Origin: Paenibacillus sp. FSL R5-0623
Lineage (GTDB): Bacteria; Bacillota; Bacilli; Paenibacillales; Paenibacillaceae
Direction of reading: 5' to 3'
Assembly: GCF_037974265.1 (NCBI RefSeq)
Contig: NZ_CP150233.1
Span: 2,852,001-2,916,000, forward strand
Length of the DNA stretch: 64,000 bases
Under the pieces are notes generated by a model. That model saw only the letters and a list, made by a program, of their open reading frames with translations, was not told where the DNA came from and searched no databases. Each line of letters opens with the position of its first letter. Within the stretch, counting starts at the first letter, position 1. Positions 31,601-42,400 of this stretch are shown one piece after another. A program made the translations under genes and the position numbers.

Positions 31601-33219
31601 GGCGTGATGTGCTGAACATGGAGGAGCTGGGCATCAATCACCAGTTTTTTGTCTCCGGGGGAGACTCCATCAAGGCACTCCAGATCGGATCACGTCTGGC
31701 CCGAGCGGGACTGCGGATGGAGGTTCGGGATTTGTTTGCCTATCCAAAGATTCGGGATCTCTCCCCGTATGTGAAATGGGATCACCGTGAGCGCCAGAGC
31801 CAGGAGCCTGTGGAAGGAGATGTGCAGCTGACCCCGATTCAGCAGTGGTTTTTTGCGAACAACACGACGGAACGAAATCACTTTACGCAGTCCTTCATGC
31901 TGCATCGGGCGGCCGGGTTCAAGCCGGACGTGCTGGAACCAGTGCTGGACCGATTGCTGGAGCATCATGATGCGCTGCGCATGAGATATGAGATACAACC
32001 AGATGGGAGTATCCGCCAATTCAACCGTCCGGTTCACACTGGAGAGCGGATGTATACCTTGCACCGATTTGATATACGGGACTGGAATGAACCAGAGCGT
32101 CAGGTCTATGAGGCGGCTACCCGGGTGCAGCAGGCATGTAACCTGGAAGAGGGCAAGCTGGTGCAGGTTGGGTGGTTTGAAGCCGATGACGGAGACCATC
32201 TGCTGCTGGCGATTCATCACCTGGTCGTGGACGGGGTGTCCTGGCGAATCCTGCTGGAAGACCTGGAAGTGCTGTATCAGCAAGCGGAGCGGGGAGAAGA
32301 GCTGGATGTGGGCGAGAAGACTGACTCTTACCAGCGTTTCGCAGAAGCCGTGCAAGATTACGCGAACAGCCCGCATGCCGCCAAGGAGCGAGCTTACTGG
32401 GGTAGACTTGCAGCGGAAGGGGCTGGACTGAACCTGGGAGAGCGGGGGGAAGCGGATCGATTTGCGGACAGCCATACCCTGCATAGCACCCTGAGTACGG
32501 AAGTCACCCGGCAGTTGCTGCGGGAGAGCAATCGGGCCTATCAGACGGAGATCAATGATCTGTTACTCAGTGCGCTGTACCTTGCGGTGCGTAAGCTAAC
32601 GGGTGAGCTGAAGCTGAAGGTGAACCTGGAAGGCCATGGACGGGAGGATGTGCTGGAGGGTATCGATCTCAGCCGCACCGTGGGCTGGTTTACGACCCTG
32701 TACCCGGTTCTGTTGGAGGGAGAAGCGGAGGACGAACTTTCGACCACCATCAAACGGGTGAAAGAGGGATTAAGGAAGGTACCGCATAAAGGCTTTAGCT
32801 ATGGAGCGCTGAAATATGTGGCCCGGATGCCGGAGTTACAGGCGGAGAAAAAGGCTCCAATTCTGTTTAACTATTTGGGAGAGATCGGAGCATCCGCAAA
32901 TTCCGGGTGGGTTCATGCTTCGCATTTTAAACCGGGAGAAAGCATGGGCGAGCACATTGCACGCATGAACCCGATTGAGCTGAATGTAGCCATCTATAAC
33001 GGAAGCCTGGCCCTTAGCACAACCTATACCAAGTCTGCGTTTTCAGAAGAAATGATTCTTAATTTAAACCATTATTATATCGAAGCAATTGAACAAGTGA
33101 TTAATCACTGTATCAGCAAAGAACATACGGAGAAGACATCTACCGACTATGGATTTAGTGACTTGTCATTAGAGGATCTTGAAGATTTATTAAGCGAATA
33201 TGAGCTGATTGAGGATTAA
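25390..33219 (+). CDS. bacB: bacitracin synthetase 2-like NRPS, modules 6-7 (docking / C-A-PCP / C-A-PCP-E)
   Basis: A 2609-residue dimodular NRPS, practically the size of BacB, with the same C-A-PCP-C-A-PCP-E order. The first about 60 residues (EFMNLLQRRNVKLYHQDGKI and following) look like a TubC-type N-terminal docking domain, which should recognise the C-terminus of the preceding synthetase. Module 6 has an exact Lys code; module 7 has a pocket that is not the Orn code of BacB. The last 20 or so residues after the E domain are acidic and helical (LSLEDLEDLLSEYE), like a donor COM helix that pairs with an N-terminal C domain on the next protein. AAAGG and GGTG precede the ATG. It extends the pentapeptide to the heptapeptide. 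The 3' third carries a tract nearly identical to module 9. Confidence 0.92.
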   Translation: MNIAEFMNLLQRRNVKLYHQDGKIKMIGPREEINADLKTQIKEHKQALIQFLVHQEEVWNAPIPKAQESTNEMYPLSRAQKRMYILHQMNDQGIAYNIPMAVKLTGHLELDLLEEAIGRVMERHEALRTSFVDDRGEPAQKIHPKIRFKLDFSERNDLDILVKIKQFIRPFDLTQAPLLRAELVRLDQDQHVLLMDMHHIVSDGMSFALFLNELAELYSGKPLTPVSIQYKDYVAWEKAKERSGDLKKQETYWLDTLSGELPQLQMPLDYARPPEQNYAGQRMVTQLDQELTRNLQRLADEHDVTMYMLLLSAYAVLLSKYTGQKDIIVGTPIAGRSNEHLKSVMGLFTNTIATRHNIDPEQTFVAFLNQVRRHTLSAYENQDYPFDELIEKLNLPMDRSRHTLFDTMFDLQHAEDYVFQLGQLQAEMCEFDLPVSKFDLSLTVIHYGSHMKLDLQYASELFAKNSMERFLSHLMNVLNEIALNATQKVSQLRMLSSQEEDQVLLQFNSKRVDSYQGTLNDWFEKRAVSTPERIAVVHGEKSMSYKQLNERVNKLARLLRMRGVKPNSIVGVMVERSLDMIVGILAVLKAGAAYMPIDPELPDDRVLYMLRDSEAVLLLNGCPLRDKLHITSELAMDDPEIERMEPHNLEGVNEQEDLAYVIYTSGSTGAPKGVMTTHGNVLNYISTFLDRVPLTEEDAVLQVVSFSFDAFTEEVFPLLAVSGRIVLSDKLNETHVDDLVMQIEKENITVLSCSPLLLNELDKNRHLRPHANMKFISGGDVLKYEYVRNMVGSAQVYNSYGPTEATVCATYYRVMPQDEGRVSIPIGSPLGNYEVFILDEHQQPVPIGVAGELYIGGAGVAKGYLNLAELTQSRFVDHLLASGNKMYRTGDMGRWLPDGNIEFLGRNDEQIKIRGYRVEIREVEHHLADHPDVSDAVVITQKDQQGQLCLCAYIVWNSPEHGHGFDELKTHARERLPAYMIPSWFVRLEQIPRTLNGKADRNVLPHPDVDSMANTTYVAPSNELECILASIWEEILELRPIGVDHSFFELGGQSLRAFAMMSAIQRKLELRITLKDIFNMPTIRQLAAWLLTVETQRTCPIQKANEKPYYPLSAAQRRLYILDRVQQTGLMYNMPLIIRLSKEAEQVRMEQTLLEMIHRHEGLRTSFTEIDGEPVQRIHAQVNFNLLVGSGLQKDFDPFIHSFIQPFDLEKAPLFRAALWRTETSQYLCLDMHHLISDAVSIDNLIQEIGQIYEHKQLAPLTLQYKDYAEWSLAPEQQEQRQEHQQYWTDMLKGELPVLNLPLDFSRPAIQSHEGNRLQFAVDSELTQKLRLLAAENGVTLFVLLLTAYTILLARYTSQDDIIIGTTVAGREHPELEDMVGMFVNTLALRFYPEPDMSLQQLLHHIKDTTLEGFAHQDYPFDELVSKLEVKRDASRSALFDTLFTLQAEQTTGMDANDLLAEYYPFSHPTAKFDLSVTALETAEGIEMFYGYASRLFKEETIEKLAGHYNEILKEIVKDTQRTIGKINLVTEKERELLLYQFNNNVRDYAQRKSVPEQIEDHAIHFPNKVAVVYDGQQLTYSELNERATDVAEALLDLGLHKEMPVGIMMDRSLEMMVGLLGILKSGGAYMPLDPAFPEERIRYMLEDSGASVVVTQAHLLSQVNRVGVSCETLVVDDHCSPIQSIREKGGRSARHGVSKIKHDEHDLAYIIYTSGSTGLPKGVLIEHGSFANLCYGFSESQQITERDRAANYLQITFDGSIIDIFPTLVMGAELHIIPSQLRLDMSRLNAYLNAHSITLITLPPKVCEVFIHQPNTSLRLLIAGGEQLKLSFLPDYPLINAYGPTENTVATTYQRVDQVHGNIPIGKPLPNIWTYVMNSDHQLCPVGVAGELYIAGNSVARGYLNNPDMTSEKFVDNPHEPGGKMYRTGDLVRWLPGGQLQFMGRTDQQVKIRGYRIELGEIEQQLLKHPAIRETAVLAHQDPQGNGALCAYVVAEGEAVWTAATVRDWLEAELPDYMIPAYVVQLDQLPLTSHGKLDRKALPEPDHHLPAGPEMEAPRSEVERILVEVWRDVLNMEELGINHQFFVSGGDSIKALQIGSRLARAGLRMEVRDLFAYPKIRDLSPYVKWDHRERQSQEPVEGDVQLTPIQQWFFANNTTERNHFTQSFMLHRAAGFKPDVLEPVLDRLLEHHDALRMRYEIQPDGSIRQFNRPVHTGERMYTLHRFDIRDWNEPERQVYEAATRVQQACNLEEGKLVQVGWFEADDGDHLLLAIHHLVVDGVSWRILLEDLEVLYQQAERGEELDVGEKTDSYQRFAEAVQDYANSPHAAKERAYWGRLAAEGAGLNLGERGEADRFADSHTLHSTLSTEVTRQLLRESNRAYQTEINDLLLSALYLAVRKLTGELKLKVNLEGHGREDVLEGIDLSRTVGWFTTLYPVLLEGEAEDELSTTIKRVKEGLRKVPHKGFSYGALKYVARMPELQAEKKAPILFNYLGEIGASANSGWVHASHFKPGESMGEHIARMNPIELNVAIYNGSLALSTTYTKSAFSEEMILNLNHYYIEAIEQVINHCISKEHTEKTSTDYGFSDLSLEDLEDLLSEYELIED
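28681..33219 (+). other. NRPS module 7: C-A(unassigned, not Orn)-PCP-E
   Basis: The LCL-type C domain has MHHLISDA, with Ala for the final Gly of HHxxxDG. The A pocket reads D-G-I-T-I-G-A-V-A. Orn domains of the BacB/GrsB type have D-V-G-E-I-G-S-I-D; the acidic residues at 278 and 331 that suit an amino side chain are missing here (Thr and Ala). A neutral, probably hydrophobic or aromatic residue is likely, but no code matches well. The E domain (about 31815-33150, HHLVVDG, EGHGR, RTVGWFT) makes it a D-residue. Confidence 0.7.
31138..32835 (+). repeat. near-identical tract, copy 1 (module 7: A C-terminal subdomain, PCP, E)
   Basis: This 1698-base stretch aligns without gaps to 38926-40623 at a constant offset of 7788. 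Only about 15 of 566 residues differ. It starts at DNPHEPGGKMYRTGD inside the A domain, after all pocket residues, and ends in the E domain just before the FNYLGE motif; similarity falls sharply at both ends. Base composition is also richer in GC: 33 of 60 in a counted line (31261-31320) against 25 of 60 upstream (30781-30840). Confidence 0.93.
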
Positions 33220-33288
33220 TATTTGTCTATTTTCATCCCATGTTTAGGACAGCTTAGGTACGATCCAATAAGGAGATGATATCGGTCC

Positions 33289-36200
33289 ATGAAGGCAAAA
33301 GTCGAGAAAATATACCCATTATCCCCGATGCAAAAAGGAATGCTGTTTCATGCGCTCGAAAATCCGTCTGAAGATGCTTATTTTGAACAAACGGTACTGG
33401 ATATACGCGGGGAGATTGATCCCGAAATTCTGGAGCAAAGCTTCAATCAGTTGCTTGAACGACATGAAATATTGAGAGCCTCGGTTCATACCAAATTGGA
33501 GGAACCCGTTCATGTTGTTCTTGCGAGGCGGACGATCGGGTTTACCTTTCACGATCTGAGGGGCAGGTCAGACGATGAAGTCGCTGCCTTAATGCAAGAT
33601 TTTATGGAGAAAGATCGTGTAAAAGGATTTAATTTGTCCAAGGATAACCTGCTTCGAATCGCTCTTGTTTGTAATGGTGAACAGCATTTCCAGATGATCT
33701 GGACGTTTCACCATATGATACTGGATGGCTGGAGCATGGGCATTCTCTTCAATGAATTGCTGGATATATATGCTGATAGATCCAATGGCCTACCGTCTAA
33801 AATGGCAGATACCCGTCCTTATAGCAATTACATGAAGTGGCTCCAGCAGCAGGAACAAGAATCCGGCCTTGGGTACTGGGAGCATTATCTGTCAGGATAC
33901 AGTGAGAAGACCGGCTTGCCTTCGATAAACCGATCAACAAGTGAGATGTCGTTCTCCAGAAGAGAGAAGAAAATAGAGTTTTCTCAAGCTCTCACCACAA
34001 AAATGAAAGAGATGGCGCAGAAACATGCCGTGACACTCCACACCGTCATTCAAGCGATATGGGGGTTTCTGCTCGCCAAATATAATGATAACGAAGATGC
34101 TGTCTTTGGGACCGTTGTATCCGGGAGGGATGCAGCCGTTGATGGCATTGAAAATATGGTTGGTTTGTTTATCAATACCATTCCTACACGTGTTACCTTT
34201 TGTGGAGAGCAGCCATTTGTGGAGCTTATGAAAAAGATTCAGTCGGACGCATTGAACAGTCAGGCGTATCAATATTTAAGTCTGGCCGAGGTGCAGGCCC
34301 GCACTGAACTCAAACATGATCTGATTGATCATGTCGTTGTTTTCGAAAATTATGCTCTGGATACGAGGAAGATGGCAGAGCGGTCCAATCTGGGTTTTGA
34401 AATCAACGAGATTACTGGAGAGGAACGAACCAACTATCCGTTTACAATGGCTGCTGGACTTGGAGAGAAATTGACGCTGCTGCTCATTTATGATGAACAT
34501 GTTTATGAACCGGCTCTGATGGATCAGATTGAGAAGCATATGAAAGCGGTTGTCCATCAATTTACATCCGATGAGAGTATCCAGATCCAGGACATTACGC
34601 TGGTTGGAGACGATGAAATTACGATGCTTGAGAGGGTTTCAAATGGGGATGTGACTAATTATCCTCAATGGAAAACCATATCCCAGCTTTTTGATGAACA
34701 AGTCCAGAAAACACCTCATGCCACCGCCCTTATTATGGATGACGTGCATATCACCTACCGTGAATTGCAGGAAAAAGCGGATCAAATGGCATCCCGGTTA
34801 TACGAATTTGGGCTACCCAAGCAGGCAGTGGTAGGACTGCTGGCAGACCGCTCGGTAGAGATGATTGCGGGCATACTCGGGATTCTGAAAGCAGGGGCGG
34901 CTTATCTTCCCATGGACCCGGGTTGGCCGGAAGAAAGAATAAGTCATATGCTTCAGGACAGCAGGGCTGCGGTGCTCTTGACACAGCCCGAATGGATCAG
35001 CCAGGCACCGCTGAATTTTCCAATGTTACCGCTGTATGTGGACTACATGGATCATATGCCAGCGGTCATGGAGATGGCGGCTGCCACACAGGTAATGGAA
35101 GTGAAACCTGACAAGGAGAGCCGCATGGATGATCTGGCCTACATGATCTACACGTCTGGCTCTACCGGATTGCCCAAAGGAGTGATGATCTCTCATGCAA
35201 ACGTAATTCGGGTTGTATGTGAGACGGATTACATCGATATTTGCCCGGAAGACCGGATTTTGCAGCTTTCGAATTATGCGTTTGACGGATCTGTCTTTGA
35301 TATTTTTGGCGCACTATTGAACGGAGCCAGTCTGGTTCTGCTCAAGCAGGATACGGTTCTGGACACCCAAGCGCTCGCCGAAGTTATCGTTCGTGAGAAA
35401 GTCACGGTTTCTTTCATGACGACCGCACTGTTTAATCTGCTTGTTGATCGTGAGCCGGAATGTCTCCGTGGCTTCCGCAAAATATTGTTTGGGGGCGAGC
35501 GGGCATCCGTGGCCCAGGCCAGGAAAGGACTGGATATTCTCGGAGCGGATCGCCTGATTCACGTATACGGACCCACAGAAAGCACGGTTTTTGCTACAGC
35601 TTATCCCATCAGGTCCATCGAAGCAGCGGTTACCAATCTTCCCATCGGAAAACCAATTGCCAATACTTCGGTCTGGGTTATGGACCGGTACCAGAATCCC
35701 GTTCCAGCTGGTATTCCAGGAGAGTTATGTATCTCCGGAGATGGTTTGAGCTTGGGGTATTTGAATAACAAGGAACTAACCGATTCCCGATTCGTCCCAC
35801 ATCCCTTGCTTGAGGGAACACGGATGTATCGAACAGGTGATCGGGTACGCCGGCTCCCAAACGGAGATATTGAGTTTCTCGAACGCTTGGACCACCAGGT
35901 TAAATTGCGCGGTTACCGCATTGAGCTGGGAGAGATTGAGCATGTTCTGCTGGAGCATGAAGGGATTCGTGAAGGGGTCGTAGTGACGAGAAAAGATGCA
36001 GCCGATCAGGATATATTGATTGCATATCTAAAGGCTGATCCAGCGCTGACAACCACTGGAGTTCGTACGTATGTATCGGAGCGCCTGCCGGACTACATGG
36101 TTCCTTCCTATTTTATCCTGCTCAATGAGCTTCCCTTAACAGGAAATGGGAAGGTTGATCGCAGGGCGCTGCCTGAACCGGCAGAATGCATAGAACATTT

Positions 36201-36455
36201 GAAGCATGACCAATATGAAGCACCAAGTACGGTGCTGGAGAATCGCATTTGCACCATATGGAAAGAAATTTTGGGAGTGCAGATTGCGGGGGTTCATGAT
36301 CACTTCTTTGAGTCCGGCGGTCATTCACTCAAAGCGACAGCACTGGCATCACGAATTCACAAAGAGATTCAGGTGATGGTGCCGATCCGACAGCTTTTCC
36401 TTGCTCCAACCATCCGAGGTATTGCCAATTACATTGAATCTGCTGCCAAAGAGGA
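33289..36455 (+). other. NRPS module 8: C(DCL)-A(Ile)-PCP
   Basis: The C domain has HHMILDGW, the form used after D-residues. The pocket D-G-F-F-L-G-V-V-F is the same as module 5 and predicts Ile. PCP has GGHSL. The A domain resembles those of modules 1 and 5 throughout the core, suggesting an internal family of Ile domains. Confidence 0.87.
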
Positions 36456-39400
36456 CTATCTTTCCATCCAACCGGCCGAATCAAAGCCCTATTATGCACT
36501 CTCGTCTGCTCAACGCAGACTTCATATGCTGCATCAGATTTCGGATACCGGAACTTCATACAATATGCCTGCAGTGATGAGAGTATCTGGAAAACTGGAC
36601 GTGGCGCGATTTGAAGAGGCATTCCGGCAATTGGTACAGAGACATGAGTCATTCAGGACGTCCTTTGTCATTGTGGATGGCGAACCCGTCCAACGGATTC
36701 ATTCACATGTTCCGTTTGCTGTTGAACATATTGAACCAGGAAGCCGATCATTGGAAGAAACGCTCTCGGATCGAATTCGTCCATTTGAGCTGGGCAAGGC
36801 TCCATTAATGCGGATCGAACTTGTGAAAATCAGTGAACAGGAACATGTAGTCGTGATGGACATGCACCATATTATCGCAGATGGTGTGTCAACAGGTGTG
36901 CTTGTTCAGGAGTTTCATGAATTGTATGCGGGGAAATCTCTGCCTGAGCTGAAGTTACAGTACAAGGATTACTCCGAGTGGCAAAAGGATTGGTTTAATA
37001 GCGAAGGACTGAAGACACAGGAAACCTATTGGCTTAATCGATTTGAGGGAGAAATTCCGGTTCTTCAATTGCCAACAGACTGGCCAAGACCGCAAGTGTA
37101 CTCTTTTAAAGGAAACCGGGTGCGATTTGTTTGTGACGAACAGCTCACACATGACCTGCATCAATTGGCCAGAGATCATGAAGCGACATTATATATGGTA
37201 CTGCTGGCGGCTTATACAACTTTACTTTCCAGATATTCAGGACAAGATGACATTGTCGTGGGATCTCCGATTGCGGGCCGCAAACACGCAGATCTCCAAC
37301 AGGTGATCGGTATGTTTGTTAATACACTTGCCATGCGGAATTATCCTGTAGCGGAACGGTCCTTCAATGATTTCCTTGGAGAAGTGAAGGAGAATGCATT
37401 ACAGGCTTACGAAAATCAGGATTATCCCCTTGATGAGCTCATCAACAAACTTCATGTTTCAAGAGACAGAAGCAGAAACGCATTGGTGGATACGATGTTT
37501 GTGTTGCAAAATCTGGAGCTTGAGCGTACATCTGAACAACAATGGGGTGATTTACACGTTGAGCCTTATGAGACGGAGCTACCCATTGCCAAATTTGATC
37601 TGACTCTTGCTGCTGTTGAACAGAATGGCCAACTTGAGTTTGAACTGGAATATTGCAGTGATCTATTTTCCCTTCAAACGGTTGAAAACATGGGCAATCA
37701 CTTTATTCAATTATTAAAAGGGATATTAAGCAATCCCCAAGGCAAGCTGGGTGAGTTTGAAGTCGTATCTGAGGAAGAAAAGCAGACGCTGCAGTATGTC
37801 TATAATGATAACACCTGCTCTTATCCGCTGCACCAGCGGGTATACGAGTGGATTGAGCAAAATGCTCTGCGGACACCTGATCAGGTTGCTGTTGTGCATA
37901 ACGGCAGAAGCATGAGCTATCATGAGCTGAATGAAGCGGCGGATTTACTCGCAGCTCGTCTGCGTCAGCGTGGTGTAACCAGAGAAACGGTCGTTGGTAT
38001 TATGATGGATCGGTCTGTAGAAATGATTGCGGGCATTCTCGGTATTATGAAATCAGGAGGGGCTTATTTACCACTGGACCCATCAACTCCGGTTGAGCGA
38101 ATCCGATATATGCTTCGGGACAGCGGAGCAAGGTTGATAGTGACCCAGAACCATTGGTCAGATCGGCTCAGGGCTGCTGATTCCGAATGTGTGACACTCA
38201 TTCTGGATGAGGCAGCGTTGAAGGATTGGAATGCTGCGGCATCACTCCAAATTCCGTTTGTAGCTGATTCGGCAACGATGACAACAAACCCTGATGATTT
38301 GGCCTATATCATCTACACGTCGGGCTCTACAGGTATGCCAAAGGGGGTACAAGTTGAGCAATGCGCCTTGACCAACTTCTGTTGTGGATATATAGATGCT
38401 CTACAGTTAACAGAGAGAGACCGGGTGGCAAACTATCTCCAAATGACCTTTGACGCTTCGATTAGTGAAATTTTCCCTGCACTAATGTCAGGGGCTACAC
38501 TTCATATCATTCCGACCGAGCTGAGATTGGATATACTGAGGCTAAATGAATACTTATCGGAGTATGGAATAACGGCTGCAACGTTCTCTTCCAAAGTATG
38601 TGAATCATTTGTTGAACTGCCAAATTCCTCTTTGCGTTTGCTAGTTTCGGGGGGAGAGCAGCTTAAACTTCATGCCCTTCCGAATTACAGGCTGATCAAT
38701 GCTTACGGGCCAACGGAAAATACGGTGGTTACCACTCTGCATGAAGTTGATTCCATAGACGGTGTCATTCCTATAGGGAAACCTTTCACGAATACAAGAA
38801 TTTTTATTCTGAATGATCATCTTCAATTCTGTCCGACAGGTGTGACCGGGGAGATGTACATTGCCGGTCAAAGTCTGGCACGGGGTTATTTAAATAATCC
38901 AGAACTGACAGCCGAGAAATTTGTAGACAACCCGCATGAACCCGGCGGCAAAATGTACCGGACAGGTGATCTGGTACGCTGGCTGCCTGGTGGCAACCTG
39001 CAATTTATGGGGCGTACCGATCAACAGGTGAAAATCCGTGGATACCGGATTGAGCTTGGCGAGATCGAGCAACAACTGCTGAAACATCCGGCCATCCGGG
39101 AAACAGCGGTTCTGGCTCATCAGGACCCGCAGGGAAATGGGGCGCTGTGCGCCTATGTTGTAGCCGAAGGTGAAGCAGTGTGGACAGCTGCTACCGTTCG
39201 GGACTGGCTGGAAGCGGAACTGCCGGATTATATGATCCCGGCCTATGTGGTGCAACTGGATCAGCTGCCGCTGACGTCCCATGGCAAGCTGGACCGCAAG
39301 GCGTTGCCGGAACCGGACCACCATCTACCTGCCGGGCCGGAGATGGAAGCACCGCGTAGCGAGGTGGAGCGCATACTGGTGGAAGTTTGGCGTGATGTGC

Positions 39401-42400
39401 TGAACATGGAGGAGCTGGGCATCAATCACCAGTTCTTTGTCTCTGGGGGAGACTCCATCAAGGCACTCCAGATCGGATCACGTCTGGCCCGAGCGGGACT
39501 GCGGATGGAGGTTCGGGATTTGTTTGCCTATCCAAAGATTCGGGATCTCTCCCCGTATGTGAAATGGGATCAACGTGAGCGCCAGAGCGAGGAGCCTGTG
39601 GAAGGAGAAGTGCAGCTGACCCCGATTCAGCAGTGGTTTTTTGCGAACAACACGACGGAACGGAATCACTTCACGCAGTCCTTCATGCTGCATCGGGCGA
39701 CCGGGTTCAAGCCGGACGTGCTGGAACAGGTGCTGGATCGGTTGCTGGAGCATCATGATGCGCTGCGCATGAGATATGAGATACAACCAGATGGGAGTAT
39801 CCGCCAATTCAACCGTCCGGTTCACACTGGAGAGCGGATGTATACCTTGCACCGATTTGATATACGGGACTGGAATGAACCGGAGCGTCAGGTCTATGAG
39901 GCGGCTACCCGGGTGCAGCAGGCATGTAACCTGGAAGAGGGCAAGCTGGTGCAGGTTGGTTGGTTTGAAGCCGAGGACGGAGACCATCTGCTGCTGGCGA
40001 TTCATCACCTGGTCGTGGACGGGGTGTCCTGGCGAATTCTACTGGAAGACCTGGAAGTGCTGTATCAGCAAGCGGAGCGGGGAGAAGAGCTGGATGTGGG
40101 CGAGAAGACTGACTCTTACCAGCGTTTCGCAGAAGCCGTGCAGGATTACGCGAACAGCCCGCATGCCGCCAAGGAGCGAGCCTACTGGGGTAGACTTGCA
40201 GCGGAAGGGGCTGGACTGAACCTGGGAGAGCGGGAGGAACCGGATCGATTTGCGGACAGCTATACCCTGCATAGCACCCTGAGTACGGAAGTCACACGGC
40301 AGTTGCTGCGGGGGAGCAACCGGGCTTACCAGACGGAGATCAATGATCTGTTACTCAGTGCGTTGTACCTTGCGGTGCGTAAGCTGACGGGTGAGCTGAA
40401 GCTGAAGGTGAACCTGGAAGGCCATGGACGGGAGGATGTGCTGGAGGGTATCGATCTCAGCCGCACCGTGGGCTGGTTTACTACCCTGTACCCGGTTCTG
40501 TTGGAGGGAGAAGCGGAGGACGAACTTTCGACCACCATCAAACGGGTGAAAGAGGGATTAAGGAAGGTACCGTATAAAGGCTTTAGCTATGGAGCGCTGA
40601 AATATGTGGCCCGGATGCCGGAGCTGCAGACGGAGCGTCCAGCGTCCATTTCGTTTAACTATCTCGGTGAGATGGACGGAGGCATGATTGGGGAAGCCAT
40701 GTTCCGGGAGTCCCGTTTCTCCACGGGACAAACGATTGGTGGCCATATCGCCCGAAATAACCCGATTGAACTGAACACCTTCGTATCTGGTGGGAAGTTA
40801 CATCTCAACGTAACAGCAAACCAAACTGCTGTGGACATGCCGCTTGTAAGTCGATTTGCAGAGACGTTTTTGGAGCAATTAACGGAAATAGTGGACCATT
40901 GCTTATGTCAGCGTGAAACGACATATACGCCTTCCGACTATGGTGATCCAAGTCTGGCACTTGAGGAGCTGGATCTTATCAGATCTGCCTGTCCGGGCGT
41001 GATCATTGAACGGATTTATCCGTTAACCAATATGCAGCAAGGCATGCTCTTTCACGCAATGGAAGATGAGACATCAACTGCGTATTTTCAGCAAACGGTC
41101 ATGGAGATTCGCGGGGAAGTGAACCCGGATTACTTGCAATCCAGTTTCAATGAGCTCATGAACAGACATGAAGCATTGAGAGCTTCATTTATGCATCATG
41201 ATTTGGAAGAACCGAGGCAGGTCATTATGCAAAACCTCACCATTGAATTTGAATTTCAAGACTGGACTGTTTTGGAAGCACATCATTCAGCAGCTCAGTT
41301 GGAAACTTTTACTCAGCAGGATAAGGCTCGCAGTTTCCGTTTGGATACACAGCCACTTATGCGTGCAGCTCTTTTTCGCACCACAGATCAATCTTACACC
41401 CTTGTATGGAGCCATCATCATATTTTGCTGGATGGATGGTGTCTGGGAATTATATTATCGGAGCTGTTCCAGATCTATAAGGCCAAACTTGAGAATAAGG
41501 CGCACAACCTGAAGGACCCGAAACGATATCATCATTACATTGAATGGCTCATTCGTCAGGACAAGGATGAGGCCCAAGCATATTGGAGACGTTATCTGGA
41601 AAATTATGATACGCAGTCGAGTGTTCCAGGTTTACTTCTTACAGAGCATGATGTTCCATATTTGCGAAAAGAACAGATGATATCTTTGGGTCAGGAGGTA
41701 ACCCGCCAATTAAATGAAATAGGTGTTCGTTATGGTGTGACGTTGAATACCGTCATTCAATGTATCTGGGGCCTGGTGCTGGCCAGATACAATGATACGG
41801 AGGACGTCATATTTGGAACCGTAGTCTCTGGCAGAGAAGCGCCAGTTGAAGGCATAGAAGAGATGATAGGGTTGTTCATCAATACGATTCCTGTTCGGAT
41901 TGGTTATCCGCATCAAAAGCATTTTGGCGATGTACTTCAGGCCGTTCAGAAACAAGCCGTTGAAAGTCAGCGATTCAATTATTTGAATCTGGCTGAGGTT
42001 CAGGCATTGAGTGATCTCAACAAGGAATTAATGGATCACGTCTTCGTATTTGAGAACTATGCCCTGGATCATGGAGCTGTTCATCAATCCAGCACGGGGG
42101 TTGGTTTTGAAATTACCGGACTGCATGCGGAGGAACAGAGCAACTACGGATTCCTGATTTCGGCAACACCTGGTGACAGCCTGACCCTTGTGATTACGTA
42201 TGATGGTAATAAATATGATTCATCCATTATCGAGCATATGGATCAACATTTTAGGAGTGTGGCAGAACAAGTTACTTCAGCTGATCATCAGCAGCTTGCT
42301 GACATTCAACTTGTAGGTTGTGCAGAGCGTGAGGTGCTCCTGAATTCTTTCAATAACTCTGATGCGGATTACCCGCGAAATATGACCATTCATGAGCTGT

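Noticed and set aside
31988..32431. A 147-codon alternate-frame reading frame conserved at 39776-40219
   Set aside because: It appears conserved only because it lies in the duplicated tract; it is out of frame inside the E domain and has no ribosome site.
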